The notes beneath the pieces are model-generated. The model was not told where the DNA came from, searched no databases, and saw only the letters and a program-made list of their open reading frames with translations. DNA of 64,000 nt from Limnobaculum parvum (GTDB taxonomy: Bacteria; Pseudomonadota; Gammaproteobacteria; Enterobacterales; Enterobacteriaceae): the NCBI RefSeq assembly GCF_003096015.2, contig NZ_CP029185.2, positions 62,001 to 126,000 on the forward strand, given 5' to 3'. Shown here piece after piece: positions 38,530 to 51,600 of the stretch. The position numbers were made by a program, and so were the translations under genes. Position 1 is the first letter of the stretch. Every line of letters begins with the position of its first letter.

Positions 38530-38604
38530 TTTTGTACAAATGGCCCCCGTTATTGATAAATCGATGGTTGCCTGACGAGCGTTGAAATAGAAATCACCTG
38601 TAAT

Positions 38605-39616
38605 TCAGGTCGTTTTGTATGTACTCATCCTCTATCCCTATTAACTGATACCGTTTGAAAGAGGCCGCTGCGGGTTAGGCCGCATCATTGTCTCAATCCG
38701 TCGTTTGGTGCTCAAGCGTTGATGCGGATCTAATTTTGATAAAAATAGATATAAATTCTTAATTTATTTTTTAAAAGTTAATTTATCTGAATGTTTTGAT
38801 TTTGAAGTAATTTAATTCCGATTGATTTTTGAGCTAATGTTTTGTAATTGTGTGTTTTTTATATGGCTGGTGGGGTGATTAATCCTTGTTTAAATTAATT
38901 TTTATTGGTTTTCATTAGTTATATTTCTTATGTAATTGACATTAACAAGCGTTTACCAATCTCGTTTTTTTTTTTTAAAACATCATGTTTTTACGCTTTT
39001 CAAATGATTTAATTGAATTTTAATTTTTTTAAACTGAGTTTTTTATAGCATAAATGCTCAATGATTTTTTGTAATTCATTGTATTAAAAGTGATTTAAAA
39101 TATTTCTTTCATTTAGCATCATTTTAAAAATGAAATTCTTATATCACGTGTTAAAAATAGCAATAAATTATATTTAATTATTTTTATTTATCATTATTGC
39201 GTTGTTTTTTAATTTTAAAATAACTAATTTAATCTGTAATTTTTTAATTTATTTCAAATCTCATACAATTTTAATGACTACTTGTTAGATTTAATATAAA
39301 AGCGGATTGTTTTTTATTTTAATAAAGATATTTCTTTATTGAATCGCCTTAGTTGTTTTATTTGTTTATTTATCCAAGTAATTGATTATTAATGTATTTT
39401 ATTTTATTTTTGCAATTGAGTTTATATGAAAATTAACGAAATCAACTTATTTTTATATAAAATAAACAACATTTTATTTGTTATTTTTTGTGGAGTTTAA
39501 GCGGGGTTTTAAGTTATTATGTCGACCATTTTTAATATGCGGATTTTAGACCGCAAATTTTATAATTTTTTTGGTTATGGTTTTTTGCCTAACCATGTTT
39601 TTCTGGGAATGAATAG
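38605..39616. other. Gene-free, strongly A+T-rich leader before adhesin 2
   Basis: After about 130 bases of mixed composition, the stretch from about 38740 to 39616 is extremely A+T-rich, with many runs of T and A and no credible gene. It matches in character, though not obviously in sequence, the leader before adhesin 1. The promoter of adhesin 2 is expected here. I could not single one out, because -10-like motifs are everywhere in such DNA. Confidence 0.6.
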
Positions 39617-39636
39617 GGATAAGGAGCTATTCTCGT
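39617..39636 (+). promoter_or_regulatory. Conserved ribosome-binding leader of adhesin 2
   Basis: GGATAAGGAG followed by CTATTCTCGT and the ATG at 39637. It is nearly identical to the leader of adhesin 3 and close to that of adhesin 1. Confidence 0.75.
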
Positions 39637-42600
39637 ATGAATAATAATGTCAGCTTATTGGTCAATTCAGGAAGTAGTACCTCACAGGTTATTTCTCTTA
39701 ATGCAGGGAAACCTATCAAGATTAAAATCCAGCCGGGCTGCAAATATCTGTTAAAAAATAAAAACGATAACTATGCCCCGGAAAACGTGACTCTACAGCG
39801 TAATGGTGATGATCTGTATGTTGTTTTAGAAGGTGACTCTGCCCCCGCTATCGTTATTCAGGACTATTACGTTTCTGGCAACAATGAACCCCTATTAGGT
39901 ATGGCTGAGGATGGTCAACTTTATGCCTATGTGGTGACGGATGGCTCTTCATTGGGTGAAGGTTACCAATTTGAGAATGGGGCTTTTTCTGCCGTCGCGC
40001 TGGGTGGCATGCCTTTAGGTGATGGTGCATATCTCTTTAACGACACGGACCATGATTTTGATTTGCTGGCATTATGGCCTTGGTTTCTTGGCGTAGCCGC
40101 GCTGGGTGCATTAGCCGCGGTGGCTTTCAATAACGATGATGACAACAGCTCGCCACCCGCACCACAACCGGCTTCAGTGCCAACCCTTAGTGGGGCAATG
40201 GATGCGACTGGCGACATTACTGGCCCTATTGTTTATGGCTCTTCAACGGATGAAAAAAATCCGACCATTTATGGTACCGGTGATGCCGGTAATACCATCA
40301 CCATTTATGATAACGGTAATGCCATTGGTAATACGGTTGTTGCCGCGAATGGTCAGTGGAGCTTTAAGCCTGCTGTTGCATTAAGCGAAGGCGATCATAA
40401 GATTACCATTACCCAAACGAACCCTTCTGGCTTAACCAGCGCGCCATCGGATGATTTCTCCTTTACCGTTGATACTTCAGCGCCATCAAAGCCTCTGTTT
40501 GGCGAAATTATTGATGATGTTGGCGCTATTCAGGGCCCGATTGCTAATGGTGATGTAACGGATGATGCCCGCCCAGAAATGAGAGGGACTGGGGAACCTG
40601 GTGATACCATCACGATTTATATTAATGGTAAAGAGTCCGGAAAAACGATTATCGACGCTCAGGGGAAGTGGAGTTTTACCCCTGCAACAGATTTAGCCGA
40701 CGGTGACTATCAAATAACTATCACAGAATCGGATAAGGCCGGCAATATCAGCCCGACTTCATCAACCTTTGATTTTACCGTCGATACAACCTCGCCGGTG
40801 ATGCCGACCATTGATGCTGCTATTGATGATGTGGGTACTATTCAGGGCCGATTGAACAACGGTGGAATGACCGATGACTCAACGCCAACGCTGATCGGTA
40901 GAGCCGAGATAAACAGTATCGTGAAGGTGTACGATGGTTCAACACTGTTAGGTTCTGCGGTTGCCAACGGGATAACCGGTGAGTGGAGTTTTACACCGGC
41001 TAAACCTATTTCAGAAGGTAAGCATTCGTTTCATATTACCTCGACAGATAAGGCCGGAAATACCAGCCAGCCATCAGCAGACTTTACGCTGACAACCGAC
41101 TATACCCCACCCGATCGCAGCAAGCTGGCAATTACCGGTGTTGACGATCAAGAAGGTGCGACTACCGGTAATGTCATCAACAATGGTATGACGGATGATA
41201 CCCGCCCAACCATTAGCGGTACCGGTACTGCAGGTGACACCATCGTGGTGTACGTGAAAGATGCGACGGGGAACCATGAAATTGGTAGCACGCTGGTTGA
41301 TGCTGATGGCAAGTGGAGCTTGCAACCGATGAGCCCGTTGCTGCCAGGAAATAACCAGTTCACTGCCGTTGAAAGCGATCCGGTAGGTAATGCCACTACG
41401 CCAAGCGATCCATACAGCATTAATTTGGATATTGTTAAACCTATTGAACCCGTCATTGTTAACATACTGGATGATGTTGGCCCAATTAAAGGGCCGCTGC
41501 AAAAAGGCAGCATTACTGACGATAATCAACCCACCATTACCGGTACGGCTGAAGCGGGTCATACCGTTCGTGTTTATGATGGTGTATCGCTGGTGGGTTC
41601 AGCGGTAGCGAATAGTAAAGGTGTCTGGACATTAACACCAACAACCGCATTGGCTGATGGTAAGCACAGCATTACTGCGACAGCAACCAATCCTGACGGA
41701 CGGACCGGTAAACCTACCGGTATTTTTGACTTTGAAGTAGATACCAAATTACCGGATGCGATAGAAAGCCTCGTGGTCAGCGATAACGTCGGTGAGCAAC
41801 AGGGGCCATTAAGCAACGGAGATACCACGGATGACAGTACGCCAACCTTCAGTGGTAAGGCTGGCGCTGAGACCACGGTCACCATTTATGATAATGGCAA
41901 TAAGATTGGTGAAGCGAAGGTTGATTCTGAAGGGGATTGGGTATTCGTTCCGAGTTCGGCACTACCGGATGGTAAGCACGAATTTACCGCAACGGTGACG
42001 GATAAAGCCGGGAATACTAATGCAGAAGGTACGGGGCTGTCGGTTATTATTGATACCTCCAAAGTTCTGATCAGTATTAGCGCGTTAATTGACAACGTCG
42101 GCGATATCACCGGTAGTATAAAACCTAATAGTACAACGGATGATACACGTCCAGAAATCATTGGGCAGGGTAAAGTTGGTAGCCTAGTTAAGATTTATGA
42201 TGGTAAGACGCTGCTGGGGCAAACCACCGTCAAAGCCGATGGGACTTGGAGCTTTACGCCGGAAAATGATTTAAAAGAAGGTAAGCACAGTATTACCGCA
42301 ACGGCGACCGATCTGTCTGGAAATGTGAGTAGTCCAACTGCTGTATTCGAATTTATCGTCGATATTTCGGCACCGTCAATTCCTACTATCGAATCGGCAA
42401 AAGACGATGTCGGTTCAATACAGGGCCAACTTAGCAGCGGTGGTATAACCGATGACTCTACGCCAACCCTGACCGGCAAAGCAGAAAAAAGCAGTATCGT
42501 CACGGTGTATGATGGCATCATTCTATTAGGTTCTGTTGTTGCGGATGGCGTAAACGGCGAGTGGAGTTTTACACCAGCAACCCCTATTTCTGAAGGTGAA

Positions 42601-45600
42601 CATAAGTTCCGCGTCACCGCAACGGATGCCGCAGGCAATATTAGCAAGCCATCAGCGGACTTCTTGTTGACTACCGATTACACCAGCCCGGATGGCGCTA
42701 AGTTAGCGATTACGGGTGTCGATGATAAGGTTGGAGAGATTACCGGCAATATTACCAGTGGTGGTTCAACGGATGACAGTCGTCCTACTATCAGCGGTAC
42801 TGGTACTGCTGGTGACACCATTGTGGTATATGCCAAAGATGCCGAGGGTAACCATGAAATTGGTAGCACGACGGTAAATGCTAACGGCAAGTGGAGCCTG
42901 CAACCTGTTTCTCCATTACTGCCGGGCAATAATGAATTTACCGCCATTGAAATGGATCCGGTAGGCAATAGCACTGACCCAAGTGCACCCTACAGTATCA
43001 AACTGGATGTGAGCAAACCGCTTGATCCTACTATCGTCAACGTACTGGATGATGTAGGGCCAATCACTGAGCCGCTGCAAAAAGGTGATGTTACTGACGA
43101 TAATAAACCAACCATCGTGGGTACTGCACAAGCAGGTCATACCGTGCGCGTTTATGATGGGGTTACGCTGTTAGGGTCAGTGGTATCCGATAGTAAAGGG
43201 GTCTGGACGTTTACACCTGTGACCGAATTGGTTGATGGTAAACACACTATAACCGCAACGGCTACCAGCGCCATCGGTCAGACCAGCAAACCTACGGGTG
43301 ACTTCGACTTTGAAGTAGATACGAAGGCACCAAGTGCGGTAGAAAATCTGGTTATCAAAGACAACGTTGGCGATTACACCGGCGTACTGGTTAACGGAGA
43401 TACTACCGACGACAATACCCCAACCTTTGAAGGCAAGGCTGAAGCTGGCAGTGTGGTTACGGTTTACGATAAGGGCTCTGCCATTGGTTCAACCAAAGCG
43501 GATATGGATGGTAAATGGTCGTTTACGCCGAGTGAATCACTGACTGATGGCGACTATACGTTCAGCACTAAAGTCACCGACAAAGCCGGTAACACCGGCG
43601 TGGCAAGCCCTGAAGTGAATATCACCATTGATACCAGTGATGTTTTAGTGAGTATCACTCGACTGGTCGATAACGTCGGAAGTATCACCGGTAATATCAC
43701 TCCGGCAGGCGTAACCGATGATGTCCGTCCTGAAATTATCGGGACAGGGAAATCTGGCAGCATTATTAATCTGTATGACAATGGCGGTACGTTGCTGGGC
43801 TCTACTACGGCTAAGTCTGACGGTAGTTGGAGCTTTACACCATCCTCCGATCTGAGTCAGGGAGCCCACAGTATTACGGCTACCGCGACTGATAAAGCGG
43901 GCAACACCAGCAAGCCGAGTTCAGCGTTTACATTCTCGGTAGATATCGTAGCGCCAGAGATCCCAACCATTGAATCCGCGCAAGATGACGTAGGTTCAAT
44001 GCAGGGTCAACTAACCAGCGGCAGTATGACGGATGACCCGACGCCAACCCTGAGCGGTAAGGCTGAAAACGGCAGCATCGTGAAGGTGTATGACGGCAGC
44101 ATTCTGTTAGGTTCGACCGTCGCAGACGATACCACTGGCGAGTGGCACTTCACGCCCGTCACACCAATTATTGAAGGCGCACACAAGTTCCATGCTACCG
44201 CCACCGATGCAGCGGGTAATACCAGCAAGCCGTCAGCGGACTTCTCTCTGATTACCGATTACACCGTACCGGATGTCAGCAAACTGACAATCACCGATGT
44301 GGACGATCAGGCTGGACTAAAAACCGGTACCGTGAAGCCGGGTGAAACCACGGATGATACGCGTCCAACCATCAGCGGTACCGGCACCAAAGGGGACACT
44401 ATTATTGTGTTCACGACGGACAGCTCCGGTAAGCATGAGATCGGTAGCGCTATTGTGGATGCAAGCGGCAAGTGGAACCTGAAACCAACCTCACCACTGT
44501 TACCGGGTAAAAATGATTTTACCGCGATGGAAGTGGATCCGGTGGGCAATCAGGCGGGACCTAGTGCGGAATACAGCATTTCAGTCAGTATTACACCGCC
44601 AGAACCACCGGTGATCACCCGGGTGGAAGACAATGTGGGTAATGCCGATAATGCCATCGTGGCAATACAAAAAGGCGCGGTCACGAATGACAACACGCCA
44701 ACGCTGGTGGGTACTGCGGTAGCCAACGGTATTGTGACCATTTACAACAATGATGTGGCAATTGGTTCAGTGAAAGTTGGGGCGGACAGTCAGTGGACCT
44801 TTACGCCATCGCCGGCGCTGAAGGATGGGACATACGCTATCCGGGCCGATGCCAGCGATCCGATTGGTCAGCTCAGCGTTAAGACCGGTATTTTTGATTT
44901 TACGGTAGATACGACGCCTCCAGGTAAAGCAGAAAATCTGGTGGTCACTGATAATGAAGGCAGCGTTACCGGGGCACTGACCAGCGGTGATACCACCGAT
45001 GACAGCACGCCAACCTTTAGCGGTAAGGCGGAAGCCAACTGTACCGTAACGGTATATAACGGCTCGACAGTGGTGGGCGTCACTACGGCAGACAGTAACG
45101 GCAACTGGCAACTGACGCCGAGTGTGGCACTGAAAGATGGTGACTATATCTTCACCACCAAAGTGACCGATCCGGCAGGTAACACCGGCGCGGCAACGGA
45201 TGATTTTAAACTGACCATTGATACCAGCAAAGTGACGGTGAAAATTACGCATCTGGTGGATGATGTTGCCGCCATTACCGGTGATATCACACCAAACGGC
45301 GTAACCAACGATGCCCGCCCAGAAATTATCGGCGAGGGTAAACTTGGCAGCATTATCAAGGTGTATGACAACGAGAGTACGCTGCTGGGCTCCACCACGG
45401 TGAAAGCGGATGGTACTTGGAGTTTTACCCCAGCAACAGCGCTGAGTGAGAACAGTCACAGCATCACGGCGACGGCCACCGACAAGGCGGGTAATACCAG
45501 CGCACCAACTTCGCCATTTGTGTTCTCGGTGGATACGCTGAAGCCAGAGAAGCCAACCATCGAGTCAGCAAAAGATGACGTGGGCGATATGCAAGGCACT

Positions 45601-48600
45601 CTGGTGAACAACGGCTGGACAGATGATCCGACGCCAACCCTGAGCGGCAAAGCCGAGAAGGGCAGCATCGTGAAGGTCTATGACGGCGACGGTCTGTTGG
45701 GGTCAGTTATCGCAAACAGCGATACGGGTACATGGAGCTTTACACCGGTATCAGGCTTGGCGGAAGGCGAGCATACCTTTACGGTCACCGCCACGGACAA
45801 AGCGGGTAATGTCAGCGACGCATCCAACAATTTCGTTCTGAATATGGATTTCACCATTCCGGACATCAGCAAGCTGAAAATCACCGATGTAGACGATCAG
45901 GTTGGGTTGAAAACCGGTACCGTACTGGCGGGTGAAACCACCGATGACACCCGTCCAACCATCAGCGGCACGGGTACCAAAGGGGATGTGATTATTGTCT
46001 CCACCAAAGACAGTTCCGGTAAGCATGTGATTGGTAGTACCACTGTGGGTGACGACGGTAAGTGGAGCCTGAAACCTGTTTCACCATTACTGCCGGGCAA
46101 AAATGATTTCTCTGCGATGGAAATCGATCCGGTAGGCAATAAGGCGGGGCCAAGCGCGGAATACAGCATTTCAGTCAGTATTACACAGCCAGAGCCGCCG
46201 GTGATCACCCGGGTGGAAGACAATGTGGGTAATGCCGACAATGCCGTCGTAGCAATACAAAAAGGTGCGGTCACGAATGACAACACGCCAACGCTAGTGG
46301 GTACTGCGGTAGCCAACGGTATTGTGACCATTTACAACAATGATGTGGCAATTGGTTCAGTGAAAGTTGGGGCGGACAGCCAGTGGACCTTTACGCCATC
46401 GCCGGCGCTGAAGGATGGAACATACGCTATCCGGGCCGATGCCAGCGATCCGATTGGTCAGCTCAGCGTTAAGACCGGTATTTTTGATTTCACGGTAGAT
46501 ACGACGCCTCCAGGTAAAGCAGAAAATCTGGTGGTCACTGATAATGAAGGCAGCGTTACCGGGGCACTGACCAGCGGTGATACCACCGATGACAGCACGC
46601 CAACCTTTAGCGGTAAGGCGGAAGCCAACTGTACCGTAACGGTATATAACGGCTCGACAGTGGTGGGCGTCACCACGGCAGACAGTAACGGCAACTGGCA
46701 ACTGACGCCGAGTGTGGCACTGAAAGATGGTGACTATACCTTCACCACCAAAGTGACCGATCCGGCAGGCAACACCGGCGCGGCAACGGATGATTTTAAA
46801 CTGACCATTGATACCAGCAAAGTAACGGTGAAAATTACGCATCTGGTGGATGATGTTGCCGCCATTACCGGTGATATCACACCAAACGGCGTAACCAACG
46901 ATGCCCGTCCGGAAATTATCGGTGAAGGTAAAGTCGGCAGCATTATCAAGGTGTATGACAACGAGAGTACGCTGCTGGGCTCCACCTCGGTGAAGGCGGA
47001 TGGTACTTGGAGCTTTACCCCATCAACGGATCTGAGTGAGAACAGTCACAGCATCACGGCGACGGCCACCGACAAGGCGGGTAACACCAGTGCGGCCACC
47101 ACGCCGTTTGTGTTCTCGGTGGATACGATCAAACCAGAGAAGCCAACCATCGAGTCAGCAAAAGATGACGTAGGTGATATGCAAGGCACTCTGGTGAACA
47201 ACGGCTGGACGGATGACCCGACGCCAACCCTGAGCGGCAAAGCCGAGAAGGGCAGCATCGTGAAGGTTTACGACGGCGACGGTCTGCTGGGTTCAGTCGT
47301 GGCTAACATCAGTACGGGCACATGGAGCTTTACACCAGAATCAGGCCTAGCAGAAGGCGCACATACCTTTACGGTCACCGCCACGGACAAAGCGGGTAAT
47401 GTCAGCGACGCATCCAACAATTTCGTTCTGAATATGGACTTCACCATTCCGGACATCAGCAAGCTGAAAATCACCGATGTAGACGATCAGGTTGGGTTAA
47501 AAACCGGTACCGTACTGGCGGGTGAAACCACCGATGACACCCGTCCAACCATCAGCGGCACGGGTACCAAAGGAGATGTGATTATTGTCTCCTCTAAAGA
47601 CAGTTCCGGTAAGAATGTAATTGGTAGTACCACTGTGGGTGACGACGGTAAGTGGAGCCTGAAACCTGTTTCACCATTATTGCCGGGCAAAAATGATTTA
47701 TCGGCGATGGAAATCGATCCGGTAGGCAATAAGGCGGGGCCAAGTGCGGAATACAGCATTTCAGTCAGTATTACGCCGCCAGAGCCGCCGGTGATCACCC
47801 GAGTGGAAGACAATGTGGGCAATGCCGACAATGCGGTCGTGGCAATACAAAAAGGTGCGGTCACGAATGACAACACGCCAACGCTGGTAGGTAGCGCAGT
47901 AGCTAATGGTATCGTGACTATTTACAACAATGGCGTGGCGATTGGTTCGGTGAAAGTCGGGGCGGACAGCCAGTGGACCTTTACGCCATCACCGGCGCTG
48001 AAGGATGGTTTGTACACTATTCAGGCAGATGCTATCAACACTGTTGGTCAGAGCAGCGTTAAGACCGGTATTTTTGATTTCACTGTGGATACGACGCCTC
48101 CGGGTAAAGCAGAAAATCTGGTGGTCACCGATAACGAAGGGAGCTCTACTGGGGCACTGACCAGCGGTGATACCACCGATGACAGCACGCCAACCTTTAG
48201 CGGTAAGGCGGAAGCCAACTGTACCGTAACGGTATATAACGGCTCGACGGTGGTGGGTGTCACCACGGTGGACAGTAACGGCAACTGGCAACTGACGCCG
48301 AGTGTGGCACTGAAAGATGGTGACTATACCTTTACCACCAAAGTGACCGATCCGGCAGGCAACACCGGCGCGGCAACGGATGATTTTAAACTGACCATTG
48401 ATACCAGCAAAGTAACGGTGAAAATTACGCATCTGGTGGATGATGTTGCCGCTATAACCGGTGATATTGCCCAGAATGGGGTGACCAATGACGCCCGTCC
48501 GGAAATTATCGGTGAAGGTAAACTCGACAGCATTATCAAGGTGTATGACAACGAGAGTACGCTGCTGGGCTCCACCACGGTGAAGGCGGATGGTACTTGG

Positions 48601-51600
48601 AGCTTTACCCCATCAACGGATCTGAGTGAGAACAGCCACAGCATCACGGCAACCGCCACCGATAAAACGGGTAATACCAGTGCGGCAACTACACCGTTTG
48701 TGTTCTTGGTGGATACGATCAAACCAGAGAAGCCAACCATTGAGTCGGCAAAAGATGACGTGGGCGATATTCAGGACACGCTGGCGAACAATGGCTGGAC
48801 GGATGATCCGACACCAACCCTGAACGGTAAAGCCGAGAAGGGCAGTATCGTGAAGGTCTATGACGGTGACGGTTTGTTGGGGTCAGTGATCGCAAACAGT
48901 GATACCGGGGCATGGAGCTTTACGCCGGAATCTGGTCTAGATGAAGGTGCACATACCTTTACGGTCACCGCGATGGATAAAGCGGGTAACACCAGCGATG
49001 CATCGACGAGTTTCATTCTGAATCTGGACTTCACTATACCGGATATCAGTAAGCTAAAAATCACGGGTGTTACTGATAATGTTGGTAAATCAACCGGTGA
49101 AATAGCTGACGGTGGGGCGACAGATGACAATATCCCGACTATTCACGGTACCGCAACCGCCGGTGATACCATTATTGTTTATGTCGAGAACTCTAAAGAC
49201 GGCAGCAATAAAAAAGAGTTGGGACGTACCACGGTAGACAGCAGTGGCAACTGGAAACTGGACCCAGCTACCGCACTGGCTGACGGTGGTTATAAGTTTA
49301 CGGCTGTGGAGATGGATCTGGCGGGGAATAAGACGCCTCCAACTACCGGGTACATCATCACTATAGATACCTACATTCCTGTTGCTAAGTCTGAGATTTT
49401 GACCGTTACTGACAACGTTGGCCCAACACAAGGCGACTTTAACTCGGGTGCTTATATTGACGACAGCACGCCAGTACTGAACGGAAAAATTATCGGAGTG
49501 CTGGGGGCTAAAGATCGAGTGGCCATTTTCGAAGATGGCATTGAAATCGGTACGGTCACGGTCACGGGTCAAACTTGGAAGTTTGAGATTTCAACGGCTT
49601 CCCTGAGCGGTGGGCGGGAACATATTTACACCTCGGCAGTTGTCAGCGCAGCCAATATTGAAGGTGATATGTCCGATGAGTTTAAGTTGACCAGCGTGGT
49701 GGAAATCAACGCTCAAACGACACTAGATACTACCCCGATTATCAGTGGTCGTATCCCGTACTCATTGGATGACAGTATGTATCTGACGGTTACGGTGAAT
49801 GGAAAAACCTACAGCTCCCTGACGGGGGTGGTGGTGGTCGATACGGTGAACTCTACTTGGTATGTGCAGCTTCCGGCAGGGGATGCCCTGGCGGTCGGTA
49901 CTTACGAAGTTGCAGCGAAGATCAATAGCACGACCAAGACTGGTACTTGGGATATGACGGCCAATGAGCTGATTATTGCCCCAACGCCGGCGGTTATTAT
50001 CGATGTTGATGGTGTCGACGGTAACAACAAAGGTACGACGGTTACCATGAACAATCAGGGTGGCTGGCAGTTGTTCACCAATCAGGCGGTATTGGACAGT
50101 AGCGCAACCAGTAACAGCACTATTGGTGAGTTTAAAATGACCGTTCTGACGCCGAATACCGGGGGTGCGGGTTATGGTGCTGGTGACATGAACATGGTGC
50201 AAAACGCCACTTTTGTTGACTTTAACCGCGATGGTTATATGGACATTCTGGGTATCGATAGCCGCTACTCCAATGGTCAACAGATGTTCATCAACAACGC
50301 CGATGGTACCTATACCGCTAAACAAATGGCTGACACCTACAAGGCCGGCGATGATTTAGCTAATACCTATAGTTGGTACGGCGGCGTTGTGGCTATCGAT
50401 CTGATGGGTGACGGGTATGTTGACTTGTTAGTGGGAGACCAAACGCCAAATGATGCGAATGCCGAAGGCGGTTACAACTCACAGATTGTTTTCAATAACG
50501 GCGGCGTATTTATTAAGGACGACTGGTACACCGATTCTCGTGCTAACGGCGGTAAAAATACCGGCAACGCCACATTTGACCAAGAGTTATCCGGTGTCGA
50601 TTTGGATAACAACGGTACTATTGATGTGGTATTCCATGCCACTTCTGGCAGCAATAAATTGGGTGCAGCCGATGGTAACGGTGCAACTAATGGTAGTAGT
50701 AATCGCTTAGTTGTTGCGAAGAATGACGGTAACGGTAAGTTGTCGACATCGCAGATGATTAGCGATGTGTTCCGCTATCAGGGCGATCCGAATGTGGCTA
50801 ATGAACCGTCCATGACTTGGGCCGATTTCAATGGTGACGGCTATATGGACCTGTTCCTTGGCTCAGTCAATGGTAACAGTACCACCGAGAAGAACAGCAC
50901 TATCTACTTTAACGATGGTCTGGGTAATCTGATGTCGTCGAACTCTACCGGTATTGGTACTTCTACCGGCACCTATAAGTTCAATGACACTGTGCTGGGT
51001 GGCGCTTCCCTGACGATGGACTGGAATGGCGATGGTAAGATGGACATCGTTGAGGCACCACAAATTGGTTCCTCTGGCGGTACTATCAATATGTACACCA
51101 ATACCACCACAGGCGGAACGGTAGGTTTCTCCACCAGCTACCTACAGTCAAACTCGACTTTTGGTGCCAGCGCCAGTACCGGCAAGGTATTTACCGGTAG
51201 TATCAGTGGTTCTGGTACCGTGAGCGGTAACCCGGTTACCGGGATGATCAGTATCGATCTGGATTATGATGGTGCGAAAGATCTGCTGATTTTCACCTCC
51301 AATGGCAAATCAACCTATGTGCATAATCAAAACGTTATTGCCGATGGCACTAGCCTGCATCTGCGTATTGTTGATGCCCAAGGGTTGACCGTATTCTATG
51401 GCAATACGGTGCAGTTGATTGACTCGAAAGGCAAAGTAGTCGCGACTCAAATGATCAACCCGCAGGCCGGTGGGCAGGGTAACGAAAGTACCAGCATCGT
51501 CGACTTCTACGGGTTGAATCCAACGGAGACCTATAGCGTTGTGATGCTACGCAATGTGGCTGGGGTTTCTCAGGATATCGGTGGCGTGGCGAGCGTAGGA

